This document shows, piece by piece, positions 1 through 12,330 of a stretch of 64,000 nucleotides of DNA; position 1 is the stretch's first letter; every line of letters begins with the position of its first letter. Source of the stretch: Perilla frutescens. Lineage: Eukaryota > Streptophyta > Magnoliopsida > Lamiales > Lamiaceae. The stretch covers positions 49,473,001 through 49,537,000 of the forward strand of contig BRKX01000009.1 of the NCBI GenBank assembly GCA_026008535.1. Direction: 5' to 3'. A program made the translations under genes and the position numbers. A model generated the notes under the pieces. That model did not search any database. It worked only from the letters and a program-made list of their open reading frames with translations, and was not told the origin of the DNA.

Positions 1-47
1 AAAACGTGCTTATTGAGATTATATCTGACAAATATATTTCAATTCAT

Positions 48-75
<28 letters not shown>
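48..75. repeat. (AT)n microsatellite
   Basis: An uninterrupted run of AT dinucleotides in AT-rich spacer. No function is implied. Confidence 0.95.
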
Positions 76-79
<4 letters not shown>

Positions 80-1017
80 CAAAAGACAAACATAAAACTT
101 ATAGAATTTATGCCCGTTACGTTTGTTATTCGTTACAGTATTAATGCATCATATCAATATAGAGTCCCCTAGAGTTAAATATAGTATTGGCACAAATTTT
201 AGACTATGTTTTTCATGATGTGCCATATAATGATTGTTTGATTTAATTATGACGACAGTTGTTAGTAAATGATGGGAGTTTTATTGCTTATTCAATACTA
301 GAAAGTGACATCAAATGTATATATTGCCTTTCGAGACGATACATAATTGCATTTCACACTCACAATCTGCGGAATAATGCTTCTTTGCCGCGTCAGCAGA
401 AATCGGTGATTAATAATTTATTTATTTACATTATAATAACATTTTAGTTTCATCCGATTTCTATTATACTAGATTGCTGTTGTATGATTGCCATATATAT
501 ATATGTATGTATGGATTAAATCACATTATGTTAGTGGATAAGTTAAAAAAAAAAGTTTTATTAATTAGTTTTAGTGCGATTTTTTCGTGAATTAATTAAA
601 AACTTTAGAATGGCAGAATTAGTCATCCTATCATTATTCCGAATGAAATAACATGATATCCAAACTAAATTATTTTAAATAAGACATCAATGCTCCGGAC
701 AAAATATCCAAATGTATATCTGAGCTATTGATGTACATATAATTTTGAACCTCTTCACGAATGTCGCTTTAGAATTTAAGTTAATTAATTTATTGAAAAT
801 TAAAAACCAATAACTTATATACACTCCGTAAGAGATATATGCTTATAAGGAAATATATGCAAGATTTTACATTCACAAAATACAAGCTCAATACTGATAA
901 AAAAATAGTACTAAATGTTAGGCGTGTAATAAATGTGATTTTTGGTTAAGAATTGTGAGGAATTATGTGAAAAAAATGAACTAGTTTTTTAGGAATATTG
1001 GAAAGTATGATGGCAGA

Positions 1018-1115
<98 letters not shown>
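1018..1115. repeat. (ATT)n microsatellite, about 32 units
   Basis: A perfect ATT trinucleotide run of about 98 bases. The length and perfection suggest it is highly variable between individuals. Confidence 0.97.
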
Positions 1116-1733
1116 GTACCCCTTTCTCCCATTAATTGTGGAAGAGGATTAAAAAAACATTTTTTTCTGGTGTATTTGCTAAAAGAACAATGTTAGGTGA
1201 GTGTAGATGTTTGGGGGTATATATTTGTATCTATATTTAGAAAAATAAACTGAAACATTGGATAAAAGTGAGGAACTTGGCTAATTAATAAAAATCTAGA
1301 TCCTTTTTCTTAAAAAAAAGGGAGGAAATGGTTTGATAGTGAAACCGAAATGAATATCATGTGCAGCTCAATAACACGTACATATACATACTTGAATGTA
1401 TAATATCCATAGCGGTTGCAATCAAAATAATTGGCGATCGAGGGCGAGGAGTAGATCCAGTGTTTAGATATTTCCCAAGATTTGACATAATAGGTTGGCA
1501 AATGGTAAAAGTTGCACCACAAATTTGAAAAGTGGAGAGTTTCCAACTAAACCTACCCTTAACCTTAATAAAAGGCAAAAACGTCAACATCTGTCTTAGT
1601 ACTAAAGACTTCTCTCAAAAGATAAGATCAAGATGAGCAATCTTAACCATGAAGTTGTTTTTTAATTCTCTCTCCTCGTTTTCACAACAGTTGCTTTCTC
1701 AACACAACCAAAAAACAAAACCATATATATATG

Positions 1734-1760
1734 ACTCTCTTTCTCTCTCTCTCTCTCTCT
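1734..1760. repeat. (CT)n microsatellite
   Basis: A CT-rich run just after a CATATATATATG stretch. Such runs are common in plant 5' UTRs, but no convincing ORF follows. Confidence 0.85.
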
Positions 1761-4105
1761 AATAATTAATATTGTTTCCTAATACCTACAATTTAACTAA
1801 TCATTAAACCATAAATTCCAATAAATTCTACTCGTCCATGAGTTCTTGGTCTTTCATAGAAAAATTGGGACCATTGGAATGGAGGTTGTAGATGAAATGG
1901 CAGCGTATGGTCTATTGAGGTGATTATTTATTTGATAGGATTGTTACCTAATATAATTATTTAGCTATTGGGAATATACATTGATATATATACCTAATAA
2001 AAACTTTATTTGCTTAAATATGATTGCGTTGTCTTCAAATTGCATAAAATGTTAGTTCAGGTTTTGATCCACGTCGAGTCCGGTCGCTGTAGAGGATCCA
2101 AAATTTATATGGACAAATGACAACTCAGATCGTCAAGATTAGATCCATCTTACAACCTAATCCCTCCGTATCAAATTAATTTTCATTTTGGAGTTTTTAG
2201 CTTTTGTAACAAAACAAGTGTTGTTTAACATATTTTCAAAGTCTTCCTCCTATTTGAACCCAATATTTATTAGAAAAAAAAATATATCTTAATATAATTC
2301 AATATGGGGTGTAGAGAAAGAGACTATATTTGTCGTTTATGATTTTGGCACAAGCTCATAGAATAACGTAAGGTCTTAATTGAAGGTTCCTTATAATCTA
2401 ACATTACTTCATAGACCATATGGGTTTAGGGTATATTTCGAATAAAGGACTGGAGTTTTGAGTGTGTTTGGTTGAATCTCGACATGCATTAATATTCTAG
2501 ATACAAAATTCTGAAGACAAAAAACCCACAAAGAGTAAGTATCAAACCACACCACCTATAAGAGTAAATTAAACTATGATAATAAAATAAATATATTTTT
2601 TTCATAAAATAATATCAAAATATATGAAAACATATGGTAGGAATTTTCAAATTATTAATTAGAAAATAAAATATTTAAAGATTTTATAAGAATTTGTAAT
2701 GTAAACTACCTCATAAATCATAAATCTTCCTAGTCTACACAGTATCTATTAATATAATAAAAAAAATACTACTGTATAAACCTATTAATTAGAATTTAGG
2801 GGACTCAATGCGCCACTGGATTAATCATTAATGTAGCTCGGTCACTGATTCTACGAAAAATAAAAATAATTTTATTCTAAAACTAACGAATTCATGTTTT
2901 TCTGGCCGTCTTATTATATTTTATTTTTTTTTACCTTTTGAACTGTAAAAGTCGCACCGTCAAAAAATTGTTTATCATATAATGTGAAACGCATGATTCT
3001 CGTGGTATGATTTAACTAAAATCGGGTAAGGCAATAGACTACAACGTATGAGAGTGGCGTAGGGGGCCCACTAAGATTTGACAATTTGAAAATCTTTATA
3101 AAAATTAATGAGTGATTAAACAAACGGCCGAAAGGGGAGGAATAATCGGGCCTTGGGGTCTAATCCGTTTACTAATCTTCTACCGAAAAATGGGATTAAT
3201 ATATACGGTAACCTAACCATCAACTAATTGTTGAGTGGATTACAGGTAGCGCCGGTACCACGTTCAAACTCAATCAACCTTTCCGAGGGAACAATAGTCC
3301 CACACGTTTCCGTCTAATTAATTACCGCATCATTCGTCAACCGGTCACTTCAACTAATTAAACTCCACATTTTTAGGTGATTATCCAAGAATCTAAATGT
3401 TAATTAAGAAATTATGGCAACAGCTAATGTCCTACGATTAACCCATAATAATATTAGTCATCATACTTTAAGCTAACAAAAATAAGTGTGATTTCAGAAA
3501 TGGAGATCCTCAGTAAAGAATAATGCCGTTCCCCTCATAATATATGCTTTCCTTTTTTCTTTTAAAACACGGTTATAACATTCTCATTTTGCTTCAAATT
3601 GCCTGTTATTTCTGTTAAAATATTTGTAGGTTAACATATTATCACACTACACTCCCAATTTTAACTTTATCAAAACCTTACAAAAGATATGAAGGGAGAG
3701 AATTTTGTGAATAGGATTTGATGTCACTCAATATGGAGAAGGAGATATATATTAGTCAACATATTTACATCTTTTTTTTTTAAACTCTAAAACAACAAAA
3801 GATGGAGGGAGTAATTTGAACTTCAATATGTGTATATAATATACTATATTGATATATTGTTTGCTATCTAATCCTTTTGTGAAGCCAATAACTGTGTGTC
3901 ATTTCCCAGAGAAAAAAAAATCAATCCAGTGCTGACTAATCTGACCACAATTACCCTTGTGGCTTAATAGTTTATTAACGGGTGAGGGATTGAGGTGAAA
4001 TCTCCAATTCCCCTAACTCAAAATAAAAATAAAAATAAAATCTCAATCATTTTAAGAATTGACATGTTGATAACTGAGAGCCAACGGCCTCCTGGGGTTG
4101 GATGA

Positions 4106-4540
4106 TTTTTTTTTTTTTTTGTAAATAAAGTTTCTATTAATGAAATCAGTTTCCTTAACTAATGAGGAATTACATGATTCCAAGTAATCATCTCAACACA
4201 CTCAGTTTCAAATTGAACTAGTGAATGAATAATAATATTAGTCTCCCTATACATGTGACGAAAATCAATTACAAAACTTGCTTTACACCGTGTCAGCGAA
4301 AAATGGCAATTCCCTCTTCACATATGATTCATCTTTATGAGTATCAATCAAGTGTCAAATATCCAAAAGCAAATCTGAATATACAACAAATTAACGGAAC
4401 ACAGCCCTCTTGCAAACACAATCCAGTCAGTGTCAGACAACACCGCATTAATATTCTTTGCATCCAATACTCAACTAAGATGATCAATTGGCTTCGCCAA
4501 GGCACTACCAATTTGCTTAATTCTTGGATAAGTTAGGAGA
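4106..4540 (-). pseudogene. 5'-truncated LINE (L1-type) 3' end with RNase H-like remnant
   Basis: Read on the - strand, the sequence ends in an A run (T run at 4106-4120 on +). It is preceded by a tract of the type TTCATTAATAGAAACTTT that is typical of plant L1 3' ends. Upstream, about 100 degenerate codons resemble the C-terminal part of a plant RVT_3/RNase H domain, with a recognisable pattern F-x-H-M-x-R-E-x-N-x(4)-H-x-L near 4200-4260. The frame contains stops, so this is a dead 3' fragment. The ORF on the opposite (+) strand at 4225-4536 is taken as its shadow. I did not find a clear target duplication. Confidence 0.55.
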
Positions 4541-4560
4541 TCTATTTATGCAATAAGACT

Positions 4561-5991
4561 TAATTTATTTGATTTTAATTATCAATATAATTCACCCTCT
4601 CGCACTAACGCGCTATTCATTATGACTAAAATCAAGGTCAAGTCGGGTTGTAACAAGTGTGTAAAGAAATTAAAATTGGTGATTTTGTTTAGCGACATCT
4701 AGATCAAAGTAATTTTGTAGCCTTGATAAAATAAATTGTTGGTAGAATTACAAATCGGCAAAACATAGAACCCTACGCTTCTAGAATAGTCGTTCAATTA
4801 TTTGTTGTCTTGTAAAATGCATGTAGAATAAGAGCAAAATAATTAATTAGTGAATAAAGAAGTGGTAATTGGGTCAAATGGGGTCATATCAAAGAGGTGG
4901 TTTGAGATTATGGGTTGACCCATTAAATTAAAGGAGTAAACGTGTTTGATTAAGCAGCTGCATGTGTTTGACTACGTAGCTCCTTTGAAATATCAATATT
5001 AGACCAAACGGGCCACGTGGACATTTATCCAAAAGTCCAATTTCACATGCCTAAGGTGCAACCGTTTCTGCCCCTTCAATTCGATCGCAACAAAAATAAG
5101 TATCCACTTTTATTTTGGTAATAAAGAAAAGAAAGATAAACTTCAATATACTTGCACTTTCCCATCCAATTTTAGCATTTTTATATTTAGTCATCCGAAT
5201 TTTTATTTTTATTTTTTGGTGTAAAATGTGCAAGCTAAAGCTTCTCCAAATTTCCGAGATTTTTTCCGCCAATATTTTTATCGCTAGAAATCAATTTTGA
5301 AGGGTAATATCGTCAATTCCAGGTGGCGGGAGAAAAGTTCAGATTGTAAACTGAAATTAAATTTTGCAAAATGTGGGAATGTTTTGTTTTTTTTTTTTTT
5401 TGAGATGATGGGGATGTTTGGTTTAATTATTTCCAATTTCAATTCTTACTTTTCCTTAATTTCAATTCAATCTACGAGTGTTTTGTAAGAACGTAATAAT
5501 AATTAATTTTCCGAATTTCTGATTCGATTTAGGAGTGTTTTTTTATATGCAAGAATGTAATAATTTTGGTGTGATGGATGATTTGTAAATTGTAATATAG
5601 ATTCACAAATTTGGAAAATGAAATATGTTCTGTTTGATCATTTAATTTTGTCACTATGAATTTGTGATTGATATGAAATGACGAATTTTGTAATTAATAT
5701 GGATATATGAATATTTAATTGTTGGGTTCCACTGTAAATACATACGTAATGTATGTATGTATAATTAAATAGATAATATAAGATTGGAAAAAGTATAGAT
5801 AATATTGAAATCCAAATAAAAAAAAACATGTTTTTTAATGGCTAGCATAGTAGAACATTAAAAGTTATGCTTTGAAAATAAAAACAAACAGCACCTTAGT
5901 GTGCACTGAGAAGGAGTTTGGATGGTAAAGCGTAAACAGTGTCTATGAAATGAAAAATGGAACAGGATATCATTTTTTTTAATCTTATATA
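4561..5991. other. AT-rich spacer left of the MULE
   Basis: No protein family was recognised. A perfect G-box (CCACGTGG, 5013-5020) and TTGAC cores lie near 4880-5040, so part of this stretch may be an old promoter. The opposing ORFs at 5051-5300 overlap each other and neither is supported. Confidence 0.5.
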
Positions 5992-6000
5992 ATGAATATT
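5992..6000. repeat. Target site duplication of the MULE, left copy
   Basis: ATGAATATT, repeated exactly at 20872-20880. Nine bases is the diagnostic length for Mutator superfamily insertions. Confidence 0.93.
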
Positions 6001-6083
6001 GAGAGAAAAATTAAACTACCCAAATTTCTTAACTAAAAACCCCCTTTACCCACTTTCTTACACACATTCAAGAAATACCCACT
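6001..6083 (+). repeat. MULE terminal inverted repeat, left
   Basis: This pairs with 20790-20871. The best-conserved part is 6014-6059, which includes TTTCTTAACTAAAAACCCC and ACCCACTTTCTTAC. A one-base indel lies near the tip, and identity fades after about 80 bases. Confidence 0.9.
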
Positions 6084-7280
6084 ATGTCTATTATATCCAT
6101 ACTTTTTCATTTTTCAATGTAATCAGACGTGGGCCCTCTCATTTTTTAGAAATTGTAAGACAAAATACTCATTTTCTGTCTCAAATCAGACTCATAAATA
6201 CGTAAAGTTATTCCTTACGTGTGCGCTCAAATCTCGAAAACTGCAATACCGTTCGAAACCCATAATTTTTGAGACGGGCGGTTATCTCCTTCTTAGGCGC
6301 CTTGGAGTTGGAAGAGAGTAGAGATGCAAAATTATTACCAAATTGTGAATCTCTACTACAGGCCCAAGGTATTAACGTCGATATGGACAAGACTGATGAG
6401 AGTTGGTGGGCAAGAACTCATGGGGAGATTCGAGGAGGGGTGCTTCGGTCACCTCATAAGATGGAAAAGCAAGTCGAGCAACGGTAGAGCCTTGCATGCT
6501 TTGATCTCTCGTGAGATCACTATTCCCGGTGCTCCGGCTCATGAAGTATGGTTCCGTATTAATGAGAGCCATATCAGATTTTCGTTCCCCGAGTACGCTC
6601 TGGTGACCGGGTTTCGATTCGGATCATCGGCTTTTGATCCGAATGCCGAACACGATCATTCCAACGTGGGAGTGTTTAGGAAATTCTGTGGTGGCAAGGA
6701 TGTCAGCATTCTGGAGCTGTGGAATATTTTTGATGGAAAGGATCGCAAACTTTCGAAGAAGGCTACCCCAGATGATTATTTGAAAGTGGCTAATATTTTA
6801 GCCCTTTATTTCTTTGCTTGTGGGTACGACACTCCAAGAAAGGTTGATAGTTTTGCGTGGGTGTTGGTCGATGACCTTGAGGTGTGGAACAGATTTCCAT
6901 GGGGTGCCTACACCTATCCTATTTTACTCCATTACATTGGTCGATTGCCGAGGTCGACTCCTAGAAAGTATCATTTCTATGGCCCTGTGTGGGCTCTACA
7001 GGTATGCATAATTTGATGAAAAAATATTGAGAATAATACTAGTATTAATTATACTGATTAGGTTGATTTTAATATCACTTTTACAGATTTGGGCATATGA
7101 AGCTATACCGGCCCTTGGAAGAGAGGTTGCGGAGGTTGCGGAACCAGTGGCGTTGCCTCGTTGCTTGAAGTGGTTTTTTACTCCTTCAAATGTGCAAGAT
7201 TTTCATACACTATTGAATGATGCGGTAATGTAGTTTAACGATAAAAATATTAATTTTCTATTTTAATTAACTAAATATGC

Positions 7281-7390
7281 AATACCGCCCGGTACCGCCC
7301 CAATACCGCGGTGTACCGCCCGGTACCGGCGTAAGACCGCGGTGTACCGCCCGGTCCGCCTAGTACCGCCGTGTACTGCTCGATACCGCT
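7281..7390. repeat. ATACCG motif cluster 1 (intron 2 of Ulp1 gene 1)
   Basis: About ten TACCG cores in 110 bases, mostly in the forms TACCGCCCGGTACCG and TACCGCGGTGTACCG. The flanking exons contain almost none. Confidence 0.9.
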
Positions 7391-7962
7391 CAATTTAATA
7401 ATTAATATTTCATCGATTATTTTGTAGGGTGAGTGCCTAGAACGCTTCATGCGGGCGCGGATGAAGAAGTACGTGACTACTGGATCAGCGTTCTGGTCCC
7501 CGATGCACTAGGTGTTGTTTACCGTGCACCGGTAAACCCTGTGAAGGCACAACGCGGCGGCGACGATGTCGTGTAGCGCGTCGTGAGGACTGCAGCACGG
7601 GTGCGAAATATATCATGTCGCTCTGCAGCTTCAGTTTCAATAAGTGTACCGAAACGACAGCCCTAGAAAAAGCAGAAGCAGGCTACTCCACCAGAATCAG
7701 ATCCGGAGACTGAGACTGATGGTGATGTGAGTGAGGCAAGGAAGAAGCATACTCCTCCACCAACTTCGGGAAAACGGGCTAGGGAATCGAGCTCGTCTTC
7801 TTCAGGGAGTCATGTTTGGGAGAGACGTGAACGCGGTCTTATTTCAAAGTTGAAGGAAGCAGTACTGCCAGATTTGAAAGATTACATGAGATATGAGTTG
7901 CTTCCTGATCTGAAGAGTTGGATGCAATCACTTTACCATGGAGACCGTCGATCACGATCCGG

Positions 7963-8130
7963 GCACAGTCATCATTCGCATCATTCTGCCCAGCCATCCC
8001 ATCAGGCTCATCATTCCCATCAATCTCATCAACCAGAGCCGTCCCATCACTCCCATCAATCCCATCAGTCTCACCACTCTCATCATCCCCATAAGTCTCA
8101 CCACTCTCATCATCCAGAGCCGGAGGATCA
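7963..8130 (+). repeat. Ser/His-rich codon repeat in exon 3
   Basis: Repeated CATCATTC/CATCAATC units encode a linker of about 55 residues made largely of Ser-His-His and Ser-His-Gln triplets. The paralogous gene has only a short HTHR-like remnant there, so the tract expanded in gene 1 after duplication. Confidence 0.85.
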
Positions 8131-9067
8131 TTCTGCAGATCAGCCCCATTATTCGTATCAGTGGGATCAGTTCGATCAGAACTATCAGTACACTGGTCAT
8201 CGTGCCTCGTCTTACATACAAGAGGCAGACCGCACATCTGTAGATGGAGGACTTACTCGGAGATCACTACAGATGCAGATAGACCCCCGTGAGCTAATTG
8301 ACATGGAATCATTTTGGAGGTCTATGGTGGGGGTACATCCTACTGCGGTGCCTACCGCCTCTGCTTTCCTGAACCAGGATAACGAGGTAAAGTATTGAAT
8401 TTTTTCAAAATTATAGTTTAATTTGTTTATTATTGTTATTACTTGTTAAATTAGTGTTAACATTAATTTTTATTTTAATTTTTGGTTTAATTTTTATTTG
8501 TTTCAGGAAATTCAGATTGATGGTCCCGCTCAAGATGTAGGTGTTGACTCGGACGAGGGTAGTCCACTCCGTTTCACTCGTGCGGATAAAGGGAAACAAA
8601 TTGTAGAAATCGATAATCCTCCACGTCGAGTGAAAAAGCAATCCGCCGCGCTTCGTACGCCATACGTAAGCACGATGCCGACTCCAATCAAAGCTGCAGC
8701 TTGTAATGCTTACATAAATTGGTGAAAGAAAATACCAACTCCATTTGTCCGTACCCGCGCGACTAATTTTGAGTTGGATCATGCATTTTTTGATCGAGTG
8801 GAGAACGTCAAGTCCGCCATGAATGCCACGGTAAATCTTTATATATTTTTTATGTAATTATTATTCCGTGCCAAATATGGGAACTATGTCGAATTGAATT
8901 AACTTTTTAATTAAACATAACGTTACAGATAATTGATCTCTTCTGCGAAGCTATGGTTGCCAAATTGGAGAGGGGCAAACAACTATTAGATGGAGTAGAT
9001 GCAGGGAGTACACGCATCGTGGGACCTTCATTCTTTGTGAGTATCCAACTTTTTTTGGTAAAGATAA

Positions 9068-9346
9068 TAATACCGTCGGTATTAAACGGTATTTATTTTT
9101 ATTAATAATACCGTTTGATTTTTATTAAAATACCGTTCGATGTTCATTAAAATACCGCTCATACCGTTTAATACCGTTCGAGCGGTAGTAAATGGTATTT
9201 ATTTATACCGTTCGATATTATCATCGAATACCGCTCGAACAATGGGCGGTATTGAACGGTATTCTGCTATACCGTCTGTCCATAGTATTATACCGTTTGA
9301 TAAATTCAAGCGGTATCGTCCAGTGATTTCCCTATACCGTTTGATT
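9068..9346. repeat. ATACCG motif cluster 2 (intron of Ulp1 gene 1)
   Basis: A large intron between exons 5 and 6, of which most is a dispersed array of ATACCGTT/AACGGTAT motifs in both orientations, here with the variant ATACCGTTYGA. The intron is 372 bases, several times longer than the motif-free introns nearby. Confidence 0.9.
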
Positions 9347-10149
9347 TTCAATTTTTTGTTTAATATATAGTTACCATACTAGTAATCTAATTTTCAAGTA
9401 TTCAACAGTTACAGTTACAAAAAGAATGGCAGAAGACTGTCGACCAACCTTACTCTGGGCATTGGAGAGGTGAACATGCAGACGTTTATTGGTGGTGTCC
9501 TGTCTCCAGTATTGTTCAAATGGTTCAAGGGCGAGACGTTCCGGGGGCTCGACCGTGGTGGGATGCTAAACAGGTAAATAACGCTCGACAATCGAAATAC
9601 AGCTATATTTTTATATTTTGATATATAATGTATTTTTTTTTCAATGTAGATAATCTTCGTGTGCAACGTTAGTTCACATTGGATCACCATGTTGCTTGAC
9701 TTGATCGAATGGAGAGTCGACGTATACGACTCCATGTTTCATAGGTTGGACCCAGATGACAACAAAATTCGAGGACTTCAAGTGAGGCCACTGATAAAGT
9801 TGATGAAGCAAGTCTTGCACTATGCTGGTTGGTTTGTGCAGAATGTACATGAGATTAGGAGACCCCAAACACCTTCCTTGCCCTGCCGGATCATGACCGG
9901 CAATTTCAAGCAAAGCGATGATGTCAGTTGCGGGCCTTATGCGTGCATGTATATTGATCGACTAATCACAGATTCGCCAAAGCTTAAATGGGGGAACAAA
10001 ATTGCTAACGTAAGAGATTATCGTTTTCAGATGGCAGTTAGAATATTTGATTTGTGTTCTCAGTAGAAACGTACTTTGAGACATTTCTTTTAGAATCAGA
10101 CTAATTTTCGTTCTCGTTCTTCAATTTATTGAATATTATTATATTCCAA

Positions 10150-11090
10150 ATATATGACTATGTATTTCCATAAATATTTATATTAAAATTTTTATTTTCA
10201 AATCGCGGTATCTCGGTATCTGCTCGGTACCGCCCGTTACCGGTCAATACCGGTCGGATACCTAGCGGTACCGCTCGGTACAACTGTACCGTTTAAATAA
10301 TTAATTGAATGGTATTAATAATGACTTTGTACATTCAATAGTATTCATAATGACTTTGAAAATTGAATTGTCTCTTCAACATCACAATTCATATAAAGAC
10401 AACATATAAAAACGTGCAACACTATTTCACTATTGAAATGTCATGTCCAATCACAATTCATATAGTTTGTTTTTTTTATGTGACATGCATAGTGGAATCC
10501 GAAATATATGACTATATATTTCCATAAATATTTAAATCAAAATTTTGATTTTCATGTAGCAGGTATCTGTTCGGTACCGTCCGGTACCGGGAAACAACGC
10601 TCGGTACCGGTCTATACCGCTCGGTACCGGTCGGATACCGAGCGGTAAAACTCTACCGTTTACAATTAAATATGCAAATCAATATCGGAACACTAAATAA
10701 ATAAAGTCATTATACATTGAATACTACTCATAGTGACTTTATTCATTGAATTGTCTCTTCAACACCTTGTTTTCTTGCGAAACAACGTATAAAGACGTGC
10801 AATATAGTGGTTTCACTATTGAAATGTTATGTCCAATCACAATTCATATAGTTTGTTTTTTTTATGTGACATAAAGAGTGGAATCTTATATACCGGAAGA
10901 TACCGCTCGGTACCGGTCACATAAAGACATGCAATACCAATCCATACCGCCCGGTACCACCGTGTATCCAACGGTATTCATATGTACTTTATAAAATTAA
11001 TGGAGAATCTACATTGAATTGTCATTTCCAATCATAACTAATATAGTTTTATTTTTTTATGTGATAAATAGTGTGGAATCTTAAATAGTT
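10150..11090. repeat. Threefold tandem repeat, 350-390 bp period, with ATACCG clusters
   Basis: Unit 1 (about 10150-10504) and unit 2 (about 10505-10893) share long stretches, including TATTTCCATAAATATTT, TTGAATTGTCTCTTCAAC and CAATCACAATTCATATAGTT. Unit 3 (about 10894-11090) is partial. Motif clusters lie at 10204-10293, 10561-10663 and 10891-10980, one per unit. This is the spacer downstream of Ulp1 gene 1. Confidence 0.85.
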
Positions 11091-11199
11091 TACTATTTGT
11101 CCTCATATTTGTTGTCCACATTAGAAAATAATGTAATGACATGTATTTCTTCACAATATAAATAAGAGTCCTCATATCGTAAACCTTATTTCGAGCTTA

Positions 11200-11297
11200 G
11201 TAAATATCTTCACCGATATTCTTAATACCGAAAGCGGATGAACGTCAAGGTTTATTGATCAAGCTTTCGGTGTTAAGAAATTGGTGAAGAAAATTTA
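11200..11297. repeat. Foldback hairpin A
   Basis: Arms 11200-11235 and 11263-11297 pair over about 35 bases with a few mismatches, around a 27-base loop. The loop-proximal part is perfect (CCGAAAGC/GCTTTCGG). It is similar in sequence to hairpin B just downstream. Confidence 0.8.
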
Positions 11298-11367
11298 CGA
11301 ACTCCGCTTCAAGTGCACAATTTTATTCACATATAAATAAGAATTGAAAACCTTATTCCGAGTTTGG

Positions 11368-11467
11368 TAAACATCTTCTCCAATTTTCTTTATCCCGAAA
11401 GCTGATGACTGTCAAGGTTTATTGATTGTGTCAAGCTTTCGGGGTAAAGAAATTGGAGAAGAAGTTT
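11368..11467. repeat. Foldback hairpin B
   Basis: Arms 11369-11402 and 11435-11467 pair with about two mismatches over 33-34 bases, around a 32-base loop. It is a diverged copy of hairpin A. Further partial arm copies occur at about 11468-11500 and 11722-11765. The size and pairing resemble young miRNA or siRNA foldbacks. Confidence 0.8.
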
Positions 11468-11900
11468 TTCGGGGTAGAGAAAATTGGAGAAGAAGTTGGC
11501 GAATACCGCCCGGATTCTGCCCTGCACACCAAATCTCTCTCTCCGGAAACCTGGCTTGTTGTAACAGTGAGAAGCAACGAGCAGTTTCCGAAGATAAGGG
11601 CAATGAGAGACGAGGGAGAAGATCATTTCCCAACCTCATCATTTCCCCGTCTTCTTTTTATATTTTATTATAAAAGTAGTGGACTCACGAAGGTACCGCC
11701 CGTATACCGTCCGGATTAGAGAAGAAGTTCTTCGGGGTAGAGAAAATTGGAGAAGAAGTTTTTTGATCTAGGAGAGACCAAGGCATATGGCTAGAGAAAC
11801 AACGAGCAGTTTCCGAAAGTAGTGGGCTCACGAGTGTATAATTCAAGCTTTCAATTGAAAGATTACATTGTAATTTGACAGTCTTGTAAAATGAATATAT

Positions 11901-12238
11901 TTCGCATAATTATAAAAGCATTTGACTCACGAGTGTACAATTCAAGATTTCGATCACATTGCCAATGATCACTTGCAATACTACACTAATGTCCCTAGTG
12001 TGTATTGCTAATGCCTCGAGTGCATAGTGACTTGATCCTCACAAGTGCGAAATCCATAATATGTTGAAAGATTACATTGTAATTTGATACTCAATTCATA
12101 TATGATGGATAATCGAATCTAACGCGGCCATAATTGGCTCTAGAATTCACAATACCGCTGAGGAGGCTCTGTACCGCTCGGATACCGCCCGACGGTATCC
12201 AATCGTGATTCACCGGCTTGTAGCGGTATTTAATTGTC
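11901..12238. repeat. 338-bp direct repeat, copy 1
   Basis: This matches 12331-12668 at an offset of 430 bases with only a few substitutions. It includes an ATACCG cluster at 12152-12230. The 92 bases between the copies are unique. Confidence 0.92.
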
Positions 12239-12330
12239 CCTACATAGTTTAAGTGTAAATTCAGTCCAAGGAACACCTGGAAAGGAAGGACTATGTAATT
12301 TACAAAGTAATTAATCATTCTCAACCTCTT

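Larger units (their letters stand above)
76..4105. other. AT-rich spacer without recognisable gene
   Basis: Open frames here are short and overlap on both strands, and none shows a protein motif I recognise. Isolated CTCCGT/GGAGGGAGTA-type sequences near 2161-2175 and 3797-3812 look like single ends of Stowaway-like MITEs, but I could not pair them. About 3000-3360 is less repetitive than its surroundings and could be old promoter or single-copy DNA. A 14-codon ORF at about 1879-1923 follows a CT-rich, 5'-UTR-like stretch but leads nowhere. Confidence 0.6.
6324..10066 (+). pseudogene. DUF1985-Ulp1 (C48 cysteine peptidase) gene 1 of the MULE, broken
   Basis: Seven exons are inferred from GT-AG borders and agreement with the paralogue at 12875: 6324-7001, 7087-7224, 7428-8386, 8507-8830, 8929-9036, 9409-9573 and 9650-10066. 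Introns fall between codons. Exons 1-2 encode a DUF1985 domain (motifs RFEEGCFGHL, FPWGAY, YHFYGPVWALQ). Exon 3 has a Ser/His-rich linker. The last exons encode a Ulp1-type protease with a His (SSHW), Asp (VYDS), Gln and Cys (KQSDDVSCGPY) set, so the catalytic residues look intact. Damage: a frame change near 7428-7460, in-frame TAG at 7574 and 7664, and TGA at 8723. Ulp1 peptidases process SUMO in cells; the role of MULE-borne versions is unknown. The ATG at 6324 is chosen because the paralogue starts at the equivalent place. Confidence 0.82.

Noticed and set aside
1879..1923. Short ORF after a CT-rich leader as a first exon of a host gene
   Set aside because: Fourteen codons then a stop, with no convincing downstream exon.
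5013..5020. G-box promoter of a nearby gene
   Set aside because: The palindrome is real, but no supported gene starts within range, so I left it as part of the spacer note.
7839..8243. Several overlapping ORFs on both strands of the Ser/His repeat
   Set aside because: They are repeat shadows of exon 3 of Ulp1 gene 1. Codon pattern and flanking splice sites support only the + frame used there.
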